Shown here piece after piece: positions 1 through 8,925 of a DNA stretch of 64,000 nt; within the stretch, counting starts at the first letter, position 1, and each line of letters begins with the position of its first letter. Below the pieces are notes generated by a model, which saw only the letters and a list, made by a program, of their open reading frames with translations, had not been told where the DNA came from and did no database searches. The translations under genes were made by a program, and so were the position numbers. Source of the DNA: Psychromonas sp. SA13A. GTDB taxonomy: Bacteria; Pseudomonadota; Gammaproteobacteria; Enterobacterales; Psychromonadaceae. The stretch lies in NCBI RefSeq assembly GCF_011378715.1, contig NZ_WTKU01000001.1:1-64000 (forward strand), in the 5' to 3' direction.

Positions 1-67
1 TATAAGAAACTAACAATTTATTATTCTGAAATAACTGCGATTGAACAAGTTCATTCGCTTCGTTATT

Positions 68-91
68 CATTGAAAGATAAATCTTTCAATG
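68..91 (-). repeat. Inverted repeat in rRNA leader
   Basis: CATTGAAAGAT is followed two bases later by its exact reverse complement, giving an RNA stem of about 10-11 bp between boxA and the expected 16S 5' end. It may contribute to leader folding or pre-rRNA processing; that role is inferred. Confidence 0.5.
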
Positions 92-200
92 TAAATGAAT
101 TATTTCGTGTGTCACTATTATTGATGTTGCCTAACAAGTAGGACTTTGATTTTTTTGAAATCACATCAACAACAAGTGCTCACACAGATTGTTTGATTAA

Positions 201-213
201 ATTGTTAAAGAGC
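201..213 (-). promoter_or_regulatory. boxA antitermination site of rrn leader
   Basis: On the minus strand the site reads GCTCTTTAACAAT, matching the boxA element at which NusB-S10 load to form the rRNA antitermination complex. It lies about 25 bases downstream of the proximal promoter -10, as in other gammaproteobacterial rrn leaders. Confidence 0.8.
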
Positions 214-235
214 GTGCCTTGCGGCTAGGCGGCGT

Positions 236-263
236 ATATTACGCGCCTTTCGAACATTGTCAA
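236..263 (-). promoter_or_regulatory. rrn P2-like promoter
   Basis: On the minus strand: -35 TTGACA (263-258), 16-base spacer, -10 TAATAT (241-236), followed by a GC-rich discriminator ACGCCGCC. A 16-base spacer and GC-rich discriminator are typical of stringently controlled rRNA promoters. Confidence 0.8.
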
Positions 264-372
264 CGTTTTAATTTAACTTAATTTCGAAGCGAACGACGAA
301 GCGTTAATACGTTAAAAACTATTCTCAAACTCGCTGAGTAACTTGCGCTACACCCCGTGTCTGTGGGGTCGC

Positions 373-400
373 ATTATAGGGATTGAGATCACATTGGCAA
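373..400 (-). promoter_or_regulatory. rrn P1-like promoter
   Basis: On the minus strand: -35 TTGCCA (400-395), 16-base spacer, perfect -10 TATAAT (378-373), then GCGACCCC. The AT-rich DNA further upstream could hold UP-element or Fis sites. This is the distal of two promoters about 137 bases apart, as in other rrn operons. Confidence 0.8.
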
Positions 401-474
401 GTGTTTTATTACGATTATTTGCAATTAATTTTTATACTGTTCTTGAGCACAAGTTACACACAAATATATGCAAC

Positions 475-483
475 TTATCCACA
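475..483 (+). promoter_or_regulatory. Single DnaA-box match
   Basis: TTATCCACA is an exact DnaA-box consensus 8 bases past the gmhB stop side and upstream of the rrn promoters. Only one perfect box is present, so this is not evidence of a replication origin. It could be a chance match or a DnaA-responsive site. Confidence 0.3.
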
Positions 484-489
484 GAGTTA

Positions 490-1041
490 TTAAATATTTT
501 TAACAACTGTAGTCAAATCATCGAAGATAGCTGATGCTAAACTTTCACCTTCTTCTGTTATTGCTTTACCAGTACGCACTAAATAGTTTGTTTTAATGCC
601 TGCTGCTATGCCTGCTTGTAAGTCAGACACTTTGTCGCCAATCAAAATTGATGTTTCTATATCTATATTAAGGTCCGCAATCGCATTCATTAACATGCCA
701 GGTTTTGGTTTACGGCATTCACAATCAACTTTGAATTCACCTTTACCCTCTGTATTGTGGTGAGGGCAATAATAGATACCATCTAAATCAACACCACGAT
801 CCGCTAATGACCAATCCATCCATTCCGTTAATGTATGGAATTGATCTTCAGAGAACAAACCACGAGCAATACCTGATTGATTGGTTATCACAACTAACAG
901 ATATCCTTTTTTCTTGAATTCGATACACGCTTCAATAGCACCTTCTATAAACTCAAAGTCGTCTATCTCTGAAACGTAACCGCTATCTTTATTAATAACG
1001 CCATCTCTATCTAAAAATACTGCGGGTTTTAATTTACTCAT
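490..1041 (-). CDS. gmhB: D-glycero-beta-D-manno-heptose 1,7-bisphosphate 7-phosphatase
   Basis: A cytosolic HAD-family phosphatase that removes the 7-phosphate from heptose bisphosphate in ADP-heptose synthesis for the LPS inner core. Near the N-terminus FLDRDGVIN supplies the nucleophile and acid/base aspartates; VITNQSG is HAD motif II. The middle carries the structural zinc site typical of GmhB (CPHH followed by CECRKPKPG), and GDKVSDL supplies the C-terminal acidic motif. About 183 residues is the usual length. I chose the ATG at 1041 because AGAGAAG sits at proper spacing; a GTG two codons earlier lies inside that ribosome site. It lies upstream of and in line with the rRNA operon. Confidence 0.93.
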   Translation of the reverse strand: MSKLKPAVFLDRDGVINKDSGYVSEIDDFEFIEGAIEACIEFKKKGYLLVVITNQSGIARGLFSEDQFHTLTEWMDWSLADRGVDLDGIYYCPHHNTEGKGEFKVDCECRKPKPGMLMNAIADLNIDIETSILIGDKVSDLQAGIAAGIKTNYLVRTGKAITEEGESLASAIFDDLTTVVKNI

Positions 1042-1125
1042 TTTCACTTCTCTAGTTCTGGGATGTTTAATGATGTTATTATGCCATCCATTATTATCCC
1101 CTACTATTAATAAAGAGTGACGACA

Positions 1126-1506
1126 ATGAATAGACTTATAACTCTAGCTTTTATTGGCCTACTATCAGGTTGTAGTAATTACCAATTTAATTCAAATGTT
1201 GATAAAGAAAACTTTGATACTTATTTCAAGCCTTCACAAGTCACGGTTTATGACAAAAAGGAACTACTTGATCTCGAATATACGGTATTGGGTGCTGTTG
1301 AAGGAAGTAGTTGCCAAGAGGCTACCATCGACCTACCCGCAAGTGAAAAAGAAGCTCGTACAAAAGCCAGAATCAATGCAGCAGACATGAATGCAAATGG
1401 AGTTGTTTTTCAATCTTGTATTAATTTCAAGCAAGATGAAACCTGTGTCAGTAATGTAATTTGTTACGGACGCGCTTTAAATGTTGAAGCGCCTACTAAT
1501 GACTAG
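1126..1506 (+). CDS. rcsF: Rcs phosphorelay outer-membrane sensor lipoprotein RcsF
   Basis: RcsF is the outer-membrane lipoprotein that senses envelope and LPS damage and activates the Rcs phosphorelay through IgaA. The product starts [16 protein letters not shown], a type II signal peptide with lipobox LSGC. A linker precedes the folded domain, which carries cysteines consistent with the known disulfides ([24 protein letters not shown]). Its position just before trmO matches E. coli. I use the ATG at 1126 (AAAGAG upstream) rather than a GTG at 1117. The stop overlaps the trmO start by 8 bases, so the two are probably co-transcribed. No rcsB, rcsC or rcsD genes are in the window. Confidence 0.88.
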   Translation: MNRLITLAFIGLLSGCSNYQFNSNVDKENFDTYFKPSQVTVYDKKELLDLEYTVLGAVEGSSCQEATIDLPASEKEARTKARINAADMNANGVVFQSCINFKQDETCVSNVICYGRALNVEAPTND

Positions 1507-2221
1507 TTACCAACATCAAGTGATAGCAATAACTCATTCTCCCTATAAAGAGAAATTTGCAGTGCCTAGGCAACCAGGGCTAGTAGTAAGCGCCAAAGCA
1601 GAATTAGAGATGCTGCCACCCTATGATGATGTTAATGCCTTTAATGGGTTGGAAGCGTTTAGCCATTTATGGTTGGTTTTTGAATTTCATAAAAATGCAC
1701 CAAGTTTTGATACTGATATTACATGGAGCCCTACAGTACGCCCACCACGCTTAGGCGGGAATAAACGTGTTGGTATATTTGCAACTCGCAGTCCTAATCG
1801 GCCCAATAATATTGGCTTATCATTAGTTGAGTATCATGGGGTGATACAACGAGATGGAAAAATATTTCTTTCATTAAGCAGTATCGACTTGGTCGATGGC
1901 ACTCCGATTATAGATATAAAGCCATATATTCCCTATGCCGACTCGATACCTAATGCTAAAGCAGGTTTTGCACAAACATCACCGGAAAAGCTATTAGCGG
2001 TAGATTTTAGTCAAGATGCCGTATCACAGCTTCAATCACTGCCATCACATTACTCGGGCCTACAGCTATTTATTAAAGAGGTGTTACAACAGGATCCTCG
2101 CCCTGCTTATAAAAAGTCGAAAGCCGATAATAAGATTTATGGGATGCTTCTTTCTGATTTTAATATCAAATGGCAATGTACAGCCTCAACGATCACAGTG
2201 CTATCCGTTGACTATGTTTAA
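1499..2221 (+). CDS. trmO: tRNA (adenine(37)-N6)-methyltransferase TrmO
   Basis: TrmO (formerly TsaA/YaeB) uses SAM to methylate N6 of t6A37 in tRNA-Thr. The start [20 protein letters not shown] aligns with the E. coli N-terminus, and KFAVPRQPGLV, FSHLWLVFEFH, RPPRLGGNKRVG and FATRSPNRPNNIG are hallmark UPF0066 segments. About 240 residues is the usual proteobacterial length, including the C-terminal extension. The ATG at 1499 lies within rcsF, implying coupled translation. The stop is only 3 bases from the convergent rhomboid gene, leaving no room for a separate terminator. Confidence 0.93.
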   Translation: MTSYQHQVIAITHSPYKEKFAVPRQPGLVVSAKAELEMLPPYDDVNAFNGLEAFSHLWLVFEFHKNAPSFDTDITWSPTVRPPRLGGNKRVGIFATRSPNRPNNIGLSLVEYHGVIQRDGKIFLSLSSIDLVDGTPIIDIKPYIPYADSIPNAKAGFAQTSPEKLLAVDFSQDAVSQLQSLPSHYSGLQLFIKEVLQQDPRPAYKKSKADNKIYGMLLSDFNIKWQCTASTITVLSVDYV

Positions 2222-2224
2222 TGA

Positions 2225-2764
2225 TTAGCGTTTCGACAAAAAATAACCTAAAACTCCACCAGCCAATGCACCGAAAAAGTGACTTTCATAGGAAACATTA
2301 GGTGCACTTGGTAACACGCCAAACACTAAACCACCGTAGAGCACTAAAACTAAAATAGACACGATGATATCTCTAAAGTGCTTTTTCAAAACACCATAGA
2401 CGATTAAATACCCCCACATTGCATACACCACGCCACTCATTCCGATATGAATGCTCTCCCCCCGCGCAAATAACCAAACTAAACTGCCGGTCATTAATAT
2501 CGATAAAATAAAGACCGTCCAAAAGCGCTTTAAGCTATGTAAACCAATCAAGCTTGAAAAAATAACAAAAGGAAAAAAATTGCTTAATAAATGAGCCCAA
2601 TCACCGTGCAGGAAAGGTGCAAAGGCAATACCAGATAAATGACTTACTTCTCGAGGTACAATACCAAAACGGTTAACGATGAAAATGCCATTAATCAATA
2701 GTAAAACAACGCATATCAACATGATGATCAAACTGTGTTTTGCTGGCTTTAAGTAACGTTGCAT
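2225..2764 (-). CDS. Rhomboid-family intramembrane serine protease
   Basis: A 179-residue membrane protein with about six hydrophobic segments. It carries the rhomboid catalytic pair: GMSG with Ser110 and a late helix with His162 (SHFFGALAGG). HGDWAHLLSN matches the conserved His/Asn region that stabilises the oxyanion. This is the compact bacterial form without the N-terminal cytosolic domain of E. coli GlpG. The substrate is unknown. It is inserted, on the opposite strand, between trmO and proS, which are adjacent in E. coli. Confidence 0.82.
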   Translation of the reverse strand: MQRYLKPAKHSLIIMLICVVLLLINGIFIVNRFGIVPREVSHLSGIAFAPFLHGDWAHLLSNFFPFVIFSSLIGLHSLKRFWTVFILSILMTGSLVWLFARGESIHIGMSGVVYAMWGYLIVYGVLKKHFRDIIVSILVLVLYGGLVFGVLPSAPNVSYESHFFGALAGGVLGYFLSKR

Positions 2765-2929
2765 AGGGGTTCCTCTCAGTTAGTCTCTAAAACTAACTAA
2801 ATTCCAGCTAAAAAAACAATATTATTTAGATAAATCGATTAACAATGCTTTAGTCCACAGCATTCGACTGTTAAAATCAGCCAACTTTTATATTCGCAAT
2901 ACGATAGCTAACTATCAACAAGGATCACC

Positions 2930-4654
2930 ATGCGTACTACCAATTATTTATTATCCACTCAAAAAGAAGCACCAAGTGATGCAGTAATTGCCAGCCACCA
3001 GCTGATGTTACGCGCAGGTATGATCCGCAAGATAGCATCGGGATTGTATACTTGGTTACCAACTGGTTTACGTGTTTTACGTAAAGTAGAAAACATTGTA
3101 CGAGAAGAAATGGAACGTGCTGGTTCTGTAGAAATTTTAATGCCAGTTGTGCAGCCTGCTGATTTATGGCAAGAGTCAGGGCGTTGGGATAAATTTGGTG
3201 GAGAATTGTTGCGTATAAAAGATCGTCACAACCGTGATTTTGTTTTAGGACCAACGCATGAAGAAGTGATCACTGAATTAGTACGTAAAGAAGTTAATAG
3301 CTACAAACAGTTACCATTAAACTTATTTCAAATTCAAACTAAATTCCGTGACGAAACTCGCCCGCGCTTTGGTGTGATGCGTACACGTGAATTCACCATG
3401 AAAGACGCTTACACTTTCCATTTGGATCAAGAGTGTTTAGAAAAAACTTATCAAACTATGTTTGATGCCTACTGCAGAATCTTTGATCGCTTAGGTTTAG
3501 AATACCGCGCAGTAATTGCAGATACAGGTAGTATCGGTGGTAGTGCTTCGCATGAATTCCATGTGTTAGCGCAGAGTGGTGAAGATGCTATCGTATTTTC
3601 AAATCAAAGTGATTACGCAGCAAACATTGAAAAAGCAGAGGCTATTGCACCTGCATTTGATCGCCCAGCAGCCACCGCAGATATTAACGTTATCGACACA
3701 CCTACTGCACATACAATTGAAGATGTTAGTCAGTTACTTAACATTGCTCCTTCACAAGTTATTAAAACATTATTAGTGCAAGGCGAGGCAGAGGAAGGCA
3801 AAACTATTCCAGTAATTGCATTAGTATTACGTGGTGACCACAACTTAAATGAAATCAAAGTTGAACATATTGAAGGCATTGCAAGTCCACTGTGTTTTGC
3901 CAATGCTCAACAAATTCTAGAAACAGCAAATTGTGAAGCGGGTTCAATTGGACCTAAAGGCTTGACTATCCGCACTATCGTTGACCGTGCAGCTGAAAAA
4001 CTAGCAGACTTTGTTTGTGGTGCCAATGAAACTGGTAAGCATTTAACAGGTGTTAACTGGGATCGTGATATTACAGATTATGAAGTCGCAGATTTACGTG
4101 ACGTGGTTGAAGGGGATCCAAGTCCATGTGGTCAAGGTACGCTATCGATAGCACGCGGTATTGAAGTGGGCCATATTTTCCAATTAGGCGATACTTATGC
4201 GCAGGCAATGAATGCAGCAGTATTAAATCAACAAGGCAAAAACCAAGTGATGACCATGGGTTGTTACGGTGTTGGTATTTCACGCATTGTGGCAGCAGCG
4301 ATTGAGCAAAACAATGATGAAAATGGCATTATCTGGAATGATGTACTTGCGCCTTTCTCCGTTGTGATTGTGCCAATGAACATGAAAAAATCACATCGTG
4401 TTGCTGATTTAGCAGAACAATATTACGCAGAGTTACAAGCAGCCGGTATTGAAGTACTGTTAGATGATCGTAAAGAACGCCCTGGTATTATGTTTGCCGA
4501 TGCAGAGCTGATTGGTATCCCACATACACTAGTCATTGGCGACCGTAGTATTGATAACGGTGTTATCGAATATAAAGATCGTGCTTCTGGCGAAAAACAA
4601 GAAGTTAAGATTGAAGAAGTGACTGCGTTTATTAAAGCAAAATTAGCAAAGTAA
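2930..4654 (+). CDS. proS: Prolyl-tRNA synthetase (bacterial type)
   Basis: A class II aminoacyl-tRNA synthetase that charges tRNA-Pro. The N-terminal [18 protein letters not shown] and the motif 2 segment [17 protein letters not shown] are diagnostic. A YbaK-type editing insertion follows (roughly residues 230-400), which clears mis-charged Ala-tRNA-Pro. The motif 3 region [18 protein letters not shown] precedes the anticodon-binding domain. The 574-residue length is standard for the bacterial ProS with insertion. AAGGATC just before the ATG serves as a ribosome site. A strong terminator follows at 4679. Confidence 0.97.
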   Translation: MRTTNYLLSTQKEAPSDAVIASHQLMLRAGMIRKIASGLYTWLPTGLRVLRKVENIVREEMERAGSVEILMPVVQPADLWQESGRWDKFGGELLRIKDRHNRDFVLGPTHEEVITELVRKEVNSYKQLPLNLFQIQTKFRDETRPRFGVMRTREFTMKDAYTFHLDQECLEKTYQTMFDAYCRIFDRLGLEYRAVIADTGSIGGSASHEFHVLAQSGEDAIVFSNQSDYAANIEKAEAIAPAFDRPAATADINVIDTPTAHTIEDVSQLLNIAPSQVIKTLLVQGEAEEGKTIPVIALVLRGDHNLNEIKVEHIEGIASPLCFANAQQILETANCEAGSIGPKGLTIRTIVDRAAEKLADFVCGANETGKHLTGVNWDRDITDYEVADLRDVVEGDPSPCGQGTLSIARGIEVGHIFQLGDTYAQAMNAAVLNQQGKNQVMTMGCYGVGISRIVAAAIEQNNDENGIIWNDVLAPFSVVIVPMNMKKSHRVADLAEQYYAELQAAGIEVLLDDRKERPGIMFADAELIGIPHTLVIGDRSIDNGVIEYKDRASGEKQEVKIEEVTAFIKAKLAK

Positions 4655-4678
4655 ACCTTATTCAACTCTGATTAATAG

Positions 4679-4706
4679 ACCACACTTCTGAAGTGTGGTT
4701 TTTTTA
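4679..4706 (+). terminator. Intrinsic terminator after proS
   Basis: ACCACACTT, loop CTG, AAGTGTGGT form a 9-bp perfect stem directly followed by seven T residues. Confidence 0.9.
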
Positions 4707-4781
4707 TGCCTAAAATATGGGTTCATGATTGTGCTACATTACATTAAGATTAAAAATCATTGGACTAGAAATGGGTGTTAT

Positions 4782-5954
4782 ATGGTGTGCTTAATTCGTA
4801 TTGTAAGGTTGTTGCCTATTCTATCCATATTGTTTCATCCAACAATGCAGGCCAGCCCTACTATGTTAGAAGATAAAATACAGTTAGAAGATAAGACACA
4901 GTTAGAAGATAAAGCAAAACTAGAAAGTAAGACTGAAAGTTTTCTAGATAATAAATACCTCCTTAATACAGAAGCACTGCTTGATGACCAATTCTCACCC
5001 ACAATTAATCGATTTTGGGATGAGAATGCTAAAGTAAAAACCTTTGAAAGTATCAATGGTGGCACTATCCATACCGTTCATATTAAAACTGGACAAGCTA
5101 ACGCAGTGGTGATCAGCCAAGGTAGAAATGAGTCCACACTCAAATATAAAGAGCTCGCTTTTGAATTAAGCCAACAGGGGTATGATATTTTTTTAATTGA
5201 CCATCGAGGTCAAGGTTTATCTAGTCGCCTTGGCGGAGATGCGCATCGTGGCCATGTGCAAGCATTTCAAGATTATGTGGTAGATTTAGCGACTTTTGTT
5301 GAAACATTACAATTAGACACAAAATACCATTCACGTTTTTTATTATCTCACTCAATGGGCGGCACTATTAGTGCGCTGTATCTGCAACAACAAGCACACC
5401 CTTTTCAAGCAAGTGCATTTTTTAGTCCCATGTTTTCTATCAACCTAGGTGCTCTGCCTACTTTTCTTGCTAAGTTCATCAGTTATATGAGTGATTTAAT
5501 CTGCACTTGGTTTAGTGATTTAGCATGTTATGCCCCAGGTTCAGGTCCTTACTTTAGTACCCCTTTTGAAGGTAACAGTTTAACCAGCAGTGAAAAACGT
5601 TATCACTCGGCATTGAACACTTTTGAAATAAACACTAAAACTCAACTTGGGGGACCCAGCATGCGCTGGGTGAATGAAAGTTTATACGCCAGTGAAAAAG
5701 CGATTCAACAAGCTTCGCAAATCGATATCCCTATGATCATTGTTCAAGCTGGTGCTGACTCGATTGTGAAAGCAGAAGGACAACAGGCATTTTTTGCAAA
5801 TAATCAGCGCTGCGAACACAACCAATTTATAGAAGTTGTTAATGCAAAGCATGAATTATTATTAGAACAAGATAAATACAGGATACCTGCTATCGCTGCA
5901 GTACTTGATTTTTTCAAACAATCTCAACAAGGTAAGCTGACATGTACAAAATAG
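4782..5954 (+). CDS. pldB: Lysophospholipase L2 (PldB-like alpha/beta hydrolase)
   Basis: A serine hydrolase expected to cleave lysophospholipids at the inner membrane. The catalytic triad is visible: Ser in SHSMGG, Asp in QAGADSIV and His in NAKHELL. DHRGQGLSSR is typical of the PldB/monoglyceride-lipase group. I place the start at the ATG at 4782 (about 390 residues), which gives a hydrophobic N-terminal segment resembling a signal or anchor; earlier in-frame starts lie in the proS terminator. Just after this segment is a tandem six-residue repeat (LEDKIQ-like, four copies) not expected in PldB. The 3' end overlaps yigL by 13 bases, matching the pldB-yigL pairing of E. coli. Confidence 0.85.
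   Translation: MVCLIRIVRLLPILSILFHPTMQASPTMLEDKIQLEDKTQLEDKAKLESKTESFLDNKYLLNTEALLDDQFSPTINRFWDENAKVKTFESINGGTIHTVHIKTGQANAVVISQGRNESTLKYKELAFELSQQGYDIFLIDHRGQGLSSRLGGDAHRGHVQAFQDYVVDLATFVETLQLDTKYHSRFLLSHSMGGTISALYLQQQAHPFQASAFFSPMFSINLGALPTFLAKFISYMSDLICTWFSDLACYAPGSGPYFSTPFEGNSLTSSEKRYHSALNTFEINTKTQLGGPSMRWVNESLYASEKAIQQASQIDIPMIIVQAGADSIVKAEGQQAFFANNQRCEHNQFIEVVNAKHELLLEQDKYRIPAIAAVLDFFKQSQQGKLTCTK
4866..4937 (+). repeat. In-frame 18-bp tandem repeat in pldB
   Basis: Four consecutive 18-base units starting TTAGAAGATAA (4866, 4884, 4902; the fourth at 4920 more diverged) encode LEDKIQ, LEDKTQ, LEDKAK and LESKTE. The repeat lies between the N-terminal hydrophobic segment and the hydrolase domain, so its copy number should vary without breaking the frame. 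Confidence 0.85.
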
Positions 5955-6742
5955 CTATTTCAGATCTTGATGGCACATTACTCGGTCCAGATCATAAAGT
6001 ATCAGCACAAACTAAAGAAAGTATTGATCGTTGGTTACAAGACGGTAGAAAATTTGTTATTGCAACAGGCCGCCATTATATAGAAGCAAAGAAAATACAA
6101 GAGGAGTTAGGCGACCCTATTTATTTGATCACCTCAAATGGTGCACGAGTGCATAACAAAACAGGTGATATTATTTTAAAACAAAATTTACCGACTGATA
6201 TTGCAACCGCTATTTGCGAGCAAGACTTTGACCCAACGGTACAAATAAACTTATTCACTGACCATCAATGGTATGCTAATTTTTCTCTTCAAGAATTAGT
6301 AGGAATGACCATTGATAGCGCTTTTTATTGTCAGGCTGTTGATTTAAAAAAAATAGATAAATCGAATACCATCAAAATATTCTTCTGGGGAGAAAGAGAT
6401 AAATTGGATGTTATTTACAAACAGTTGAAGCAACAATTTGCAGGCAGAGTTAACCTGACTTTCTCACTAGATAAATGTTTAGAAGTCATGGAAGCAACCA
6501 CTAATAAAGGTGCTGCGGTGGATGCTGTCTTAAAAACCATGAACTTAAATACTCAACAGTGTATTGCTTTTGGTGATGGAATGAATGATGTGGAGATGTT
6601 ACGCAGTGCAGGCAAGGCAATCTTGATGGCCAATGCTCAAAAAGATTTATTGAAAGCATTACCCGATGCTGAAGTAACGGTATCTTCTAAAGATCAGGGT
6701 GTTGCAGTAAAACTTGATGCTCTATTAAATTGCTCTGAATAG
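5942..6742 (+). CDS. yigL: HAD-superfamily sugar/pyridoxal-phosphate phosphatase YigL
   Basis: A Cof-type (class IIB) HAD phosphatase. E. coli YigL dephosphorylates sugar phosphates and pyridoxal phosphate. The motifs are SDLDGTLL (nucleophile Asp), ITSNGARVH, a conserved Lys in NKGAAVDAV, and GDGMNDVEML (acidic metal motif). The 266-residue length and end-to-end resemblance, including ATGRH and CLEVM, support YigL rather than another Cof paralogue. It overlaps the end of pldB, so translation is probably coupled. Confidence 0.9.
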   Translation: MYKIAISDLDGTLLGPDHKVSAQTKESIDRWLQDGRKFVIATGRHYIEAKKIQEELGDPIYLITSNGARVHNKTGDIILKQNLPTDIATAICEQDFDPTVQINLFTDHQWYANFSLQELVGMTIDSAFYCQAVDLKKIDKSNTIKIFFWGERDKLDVIYKQLKQQFAGRVNLTFSLDKCLEVMEATTNKGAAVDAVLKTMNLNTQQCIAFGDGMNDVEMLRSAGKAILMANAQKDLLKALPDAEVTVSSKDQGVAVKLDALLNCSE

Positions 6743-6882
6743 CACTGAATAACGTTAATTTAAAATAGAAAAGTATGGAATAAGTCATTACAAGAACACT
6801 ACGCTGAGCTTTAACCTGAAAATATTTTTTATTTTAAGATTAAAGCTTCTGGCAATTAAAATCGAGAACCAATAACAATTAA

Positions 6883-6931
6883 AAAGCCCACGTTTTAGGA
6901 GCCACTTGAACTGACTCCATAACTGGGCTTT
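6883..6931. terminator. Bidirectional terminator between yigL and yaaA
   Basis: AAAGCCCA and TGGGCTTT form the outer stem, with GGAG/CTCC able to pair inside. It lies between two convergent genes and has A- and T-rich flanks on both sides. Confidence 0.7.
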
Positions 6932-6952
6932 CTACTATTCATCAATTAATTA

Positions 6953-7729
6953 TTATTGCTCATCACGTTGAAAGACTAAATCGGTCTCAGTGGATGCTGC
7001 AGCTACAAAATAATACCCGCCGACAGTAAACTCTTTTAATTGTTTAATATCAGTAATTTCATTCTCCATAATATAGCGAGCCATTAATCCACGCGCTTTT
7101 TTAGCATAAAAACTAATTACTTTATATTGACCATTTTTTTGATCTTTAAAAATAGGCGTGATCACAGTAGCTTTTAATGCCTTTGTTTTTACCGCTTTAA
7201 AATATTCATTGGAAGCAAGGTTAACCAGATATGGTGAATCTTGTGCCGTTAAATTAAAATTCAGCTGCTCAGTGATTAAATCACCCCAAAACTGATAAAG
7301 GTTAGTACCTCGTTCATTATCTAAACGTGTTCCCATTTCAAGTCGGTAAGCTAACATTAAATCTAATGGGCGCAATAACCCGTATAAGCCTGATAATATT
7401 CGCAAATTCTGTTGCGCATACTGTAATGCGTTATCGCTTAATGTTTCCGCTTCTAAACCAGTATAAACATCACCTTTAAAAGCAAATAAACATTGCTTGG
7501 CGTTATTTTCTAACTTCAAAGGTTTTTTCCACTCTGCAAAGCGAGCAACATTTAATCCTGCAATTTTATCACTCACTTTCATTAATGAAGCTACGTCTTG
7601 CATTGATAATTGTTGGCAACGATTTATTAATAACTGACTCTGCTCTAATAAATTTGCAGTGGTAAACTCCGATGTTGTGGCAGGAGTTTCAAAGTCTAAC
7701 GTTTTGGCTGGAGATATTACAACTATCAT
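6953..7729 (-). CDS. yaaA: Peroxide-stress protein YaaA (DUF328)
   Basis: YaaA limits intracellular free iron and DNA damage under peroxide stress in E. coli and binds DNA. The product starts MIVVISPAKTLDFE, the family signature, and contains FKGDVYTGL, LSGLYGLLRPLD, YRLEMGTRL and NLASNEYFKAV. The 258-residue length is normal. It appears to be monocistronic and converges on yigL. In other species this gene can be OxyR-controlled; I did not identify an OxyR site here. Confidence 0.93.
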   Translation of the reverse strand: MIVVISPAKTLDFETPATTSEFTTANLLEQSQLLINRCQQLSMQDVASLMKVSDKIAGLNVARFAEWKKPLKLENNAKQCLFAFKGDVYTGLEAETLSDNALQYAQQNLRILSGLYGLLRPLDLMLAYRLEMGTRLDNERGTNLYQFWGDLITEQLNFNLTAQDSPYLVNLASNEYFKAVKTKALKATVITPIFKDQKNGQYKVISFYAKKARGLMARYIMENEITDIKQLKEFTVGGYYFVAAASTETDLVFQRDEQ

Positions 7730-7803
7730 GTTTTTTCCTAATCTATAAAAACAAAGCGATCAATAAGTTCGCTTTGTTTGGGCTATCATTTAATCAACGG
7801 ATA

Positions 7804-8916
7804 TCAGACGATATGGAGATCACTTAACGTCTCAGAATTAGTAGTTATTCCATTCTCTTTTGCTTTTAACTTAATTCTCAAGCGTAGATCATTGGCAGAA
7901 TCAGCATGAGCTAAAGCTTCATTATAACCAATTTTCCCCTCTAAATATAAACGTAATAATGCCTGATCAAAGGTTTGCATTCCATAGGTCCCCGAAACCT
8001 TCATAATATCTTTTAATAAATGCAGGTCACCATTACGAATCGCTTCTTCTAATGTAGGTGTATTAAGCATAATTTCAAAAGCTGCAATACTACCTTTTCC
8101 ATCTGAAGTGGGAATTAGGTGCTGCGCAATCACCGCAGTTAAATTGATTGATAGATCAAACAAAAACTGACGTTGAGTTTCCTCTGGCACCATGCGCAGC
8201 ATACGATCTAAAGCTTGATTTGCATTATTAGCATGTAAAGTCCCCATGCATAAATGCCCCGTTTCAGCAAATGTAATTGCATGGTGTAAGGTCTCATAAG
8301 TACGAATTTCACCTTGTACAATGACATCAGCCGCTTGGCGTAATGAATTACGTAATGCCTCTTCAAAAGATTCCGTATCAAGCCCAACTTCACGTTGTGT
8401 CACCACTGAACGGCCATGTTCATGCACAAATTCGATCGGGTCTTCAACGGTTAATATATGGCCTGATGCATGCTGATTGCGATAACCAATCATAGCTGCT
8501 TGAGTTGTAGATTTACCGGAACCAGTAGCGCCCACAAATAAAATCAAGCCTCGCTTTTCCATGCAGGTTTTTTTTAATTGCTCTGGTAAAAATAATTCTT
8601 CGAAGGTTGGGATCTTACTTTTTAAATGCCGAATAACCATACTCGGCGTATCTTTTTGCATAAAAGCACTGACACGAAAACGACCAATATCCAGTAAGTT
8701 AAGCGCAAAGTTCGCTTCTTTTTTCTTTTTGAATTCAGTAATACGTTCTGTTTCGACCACTTCGGCCAGTAAATTATATATTCCGTCCTCAGTTAGACTC
8801 TGATCGTTTAACGATATTAGCTTACCATTGACCTTAATCGTAGGCGGCAACCCCACCGCAATATATAAATCAGAGGCTTTTTTCTTGACCAACTCACTTA
8901 ATAACTCATCGAGCAT
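7804..8916 (-). CDS. pilU: Type IV pilus retraction ATPase PilU
   Basis: A hexameric secretion-type ATPase of the GspE/PilT superfamily, acting at the inner-membrane base of type IV pili as the accessory retraction motor. Walker A is GATGSGKST, the Asp box is HILTVEDPIEFVHEHG, Walker B is ADVIVQGEIR and the His box is GHLCMGTLHANNA. The LRQAADV and GEIRTYET wording fits PilU rather than PilT. About 370 residues. I prefer the ATG at 8916: AGGAAA lies about 7 bases ahead of it, whereas the ATG at 8922 directly abuts that ribosome site. It follows pilT by a few bases, so the two form one operon. No pilin genes are in the window. Confidence 0.92.
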   Translation of the reverse strand: MLDELLSELVKKKASDLYIAVGLPPTIKVNGKLISLNDQSLTEDGIYNLLAEVVETERITEFKKKKEANFALNLLDIGRFRVSAFMQKDTPSMVIRHLKSKIPTFEELFLPEQLKKTCMEKRGLILFVGATGSGKSTTQAAMIGYRNQHASGHILTVEDPIEFVHEHGRSVVTQREVGLDTESFEEALRNSLRQAADVIVQGEIRTYETLHHAITFAETGHLCMGTLHANNANQALDRMLRMVPEETQRQFLFDLSINLTAVIAQHLIPTSDGKGSIAAFEIMLNTPTLEEAIRNGDLHLLKDIMKVSGTYGMQTFDQALLRLYLEGKIGYNEALAHADSANDLRLRIKLKAKENGITTNSETLSDLHIV

Positions 8917-8925
8917 TAGCATTTC

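Larger units (their letters stand above)
1..235 (-). other. rRNA operon leader (transcribed leftward, 16S gene just outside window)
   Basis: Read on the minus strand, this stretch begins with a boxA-like GCTCTTTAACAAT and continues with TCTGTGTGAGCACTTG, closely matching the known leader of enterobacterial rrn operons ahead of 16S rRNA. A near-perfect inverted repeat (arms 68-78 and 81-91) lies in the boxA-to-16S part. The mature 16S sequence is not visible, so the gene should start just left of base 1. Two rRNA-type promoters lie upstream at 236-263 and 373-400. The neighbouring gmhB is in the same orientation, as next to rrnH of E. coli. Identification rests on leader and promoter sequence only. 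Confidence 0.85.

Noticed and set aside
475-483. Perfect DnaA box as a sign of a replication origin
   Set aside because: Only one exact box, no AT-rich unwinding element cluster and no dnaA, dnaN or gidA genes nearby.
343-534. 63-codon open frame on the plus strand
   Set aside because: It runs antisense through the rRNA promoter region and gmhB end, lacks a ribosome site and encodes nothing recognisable.
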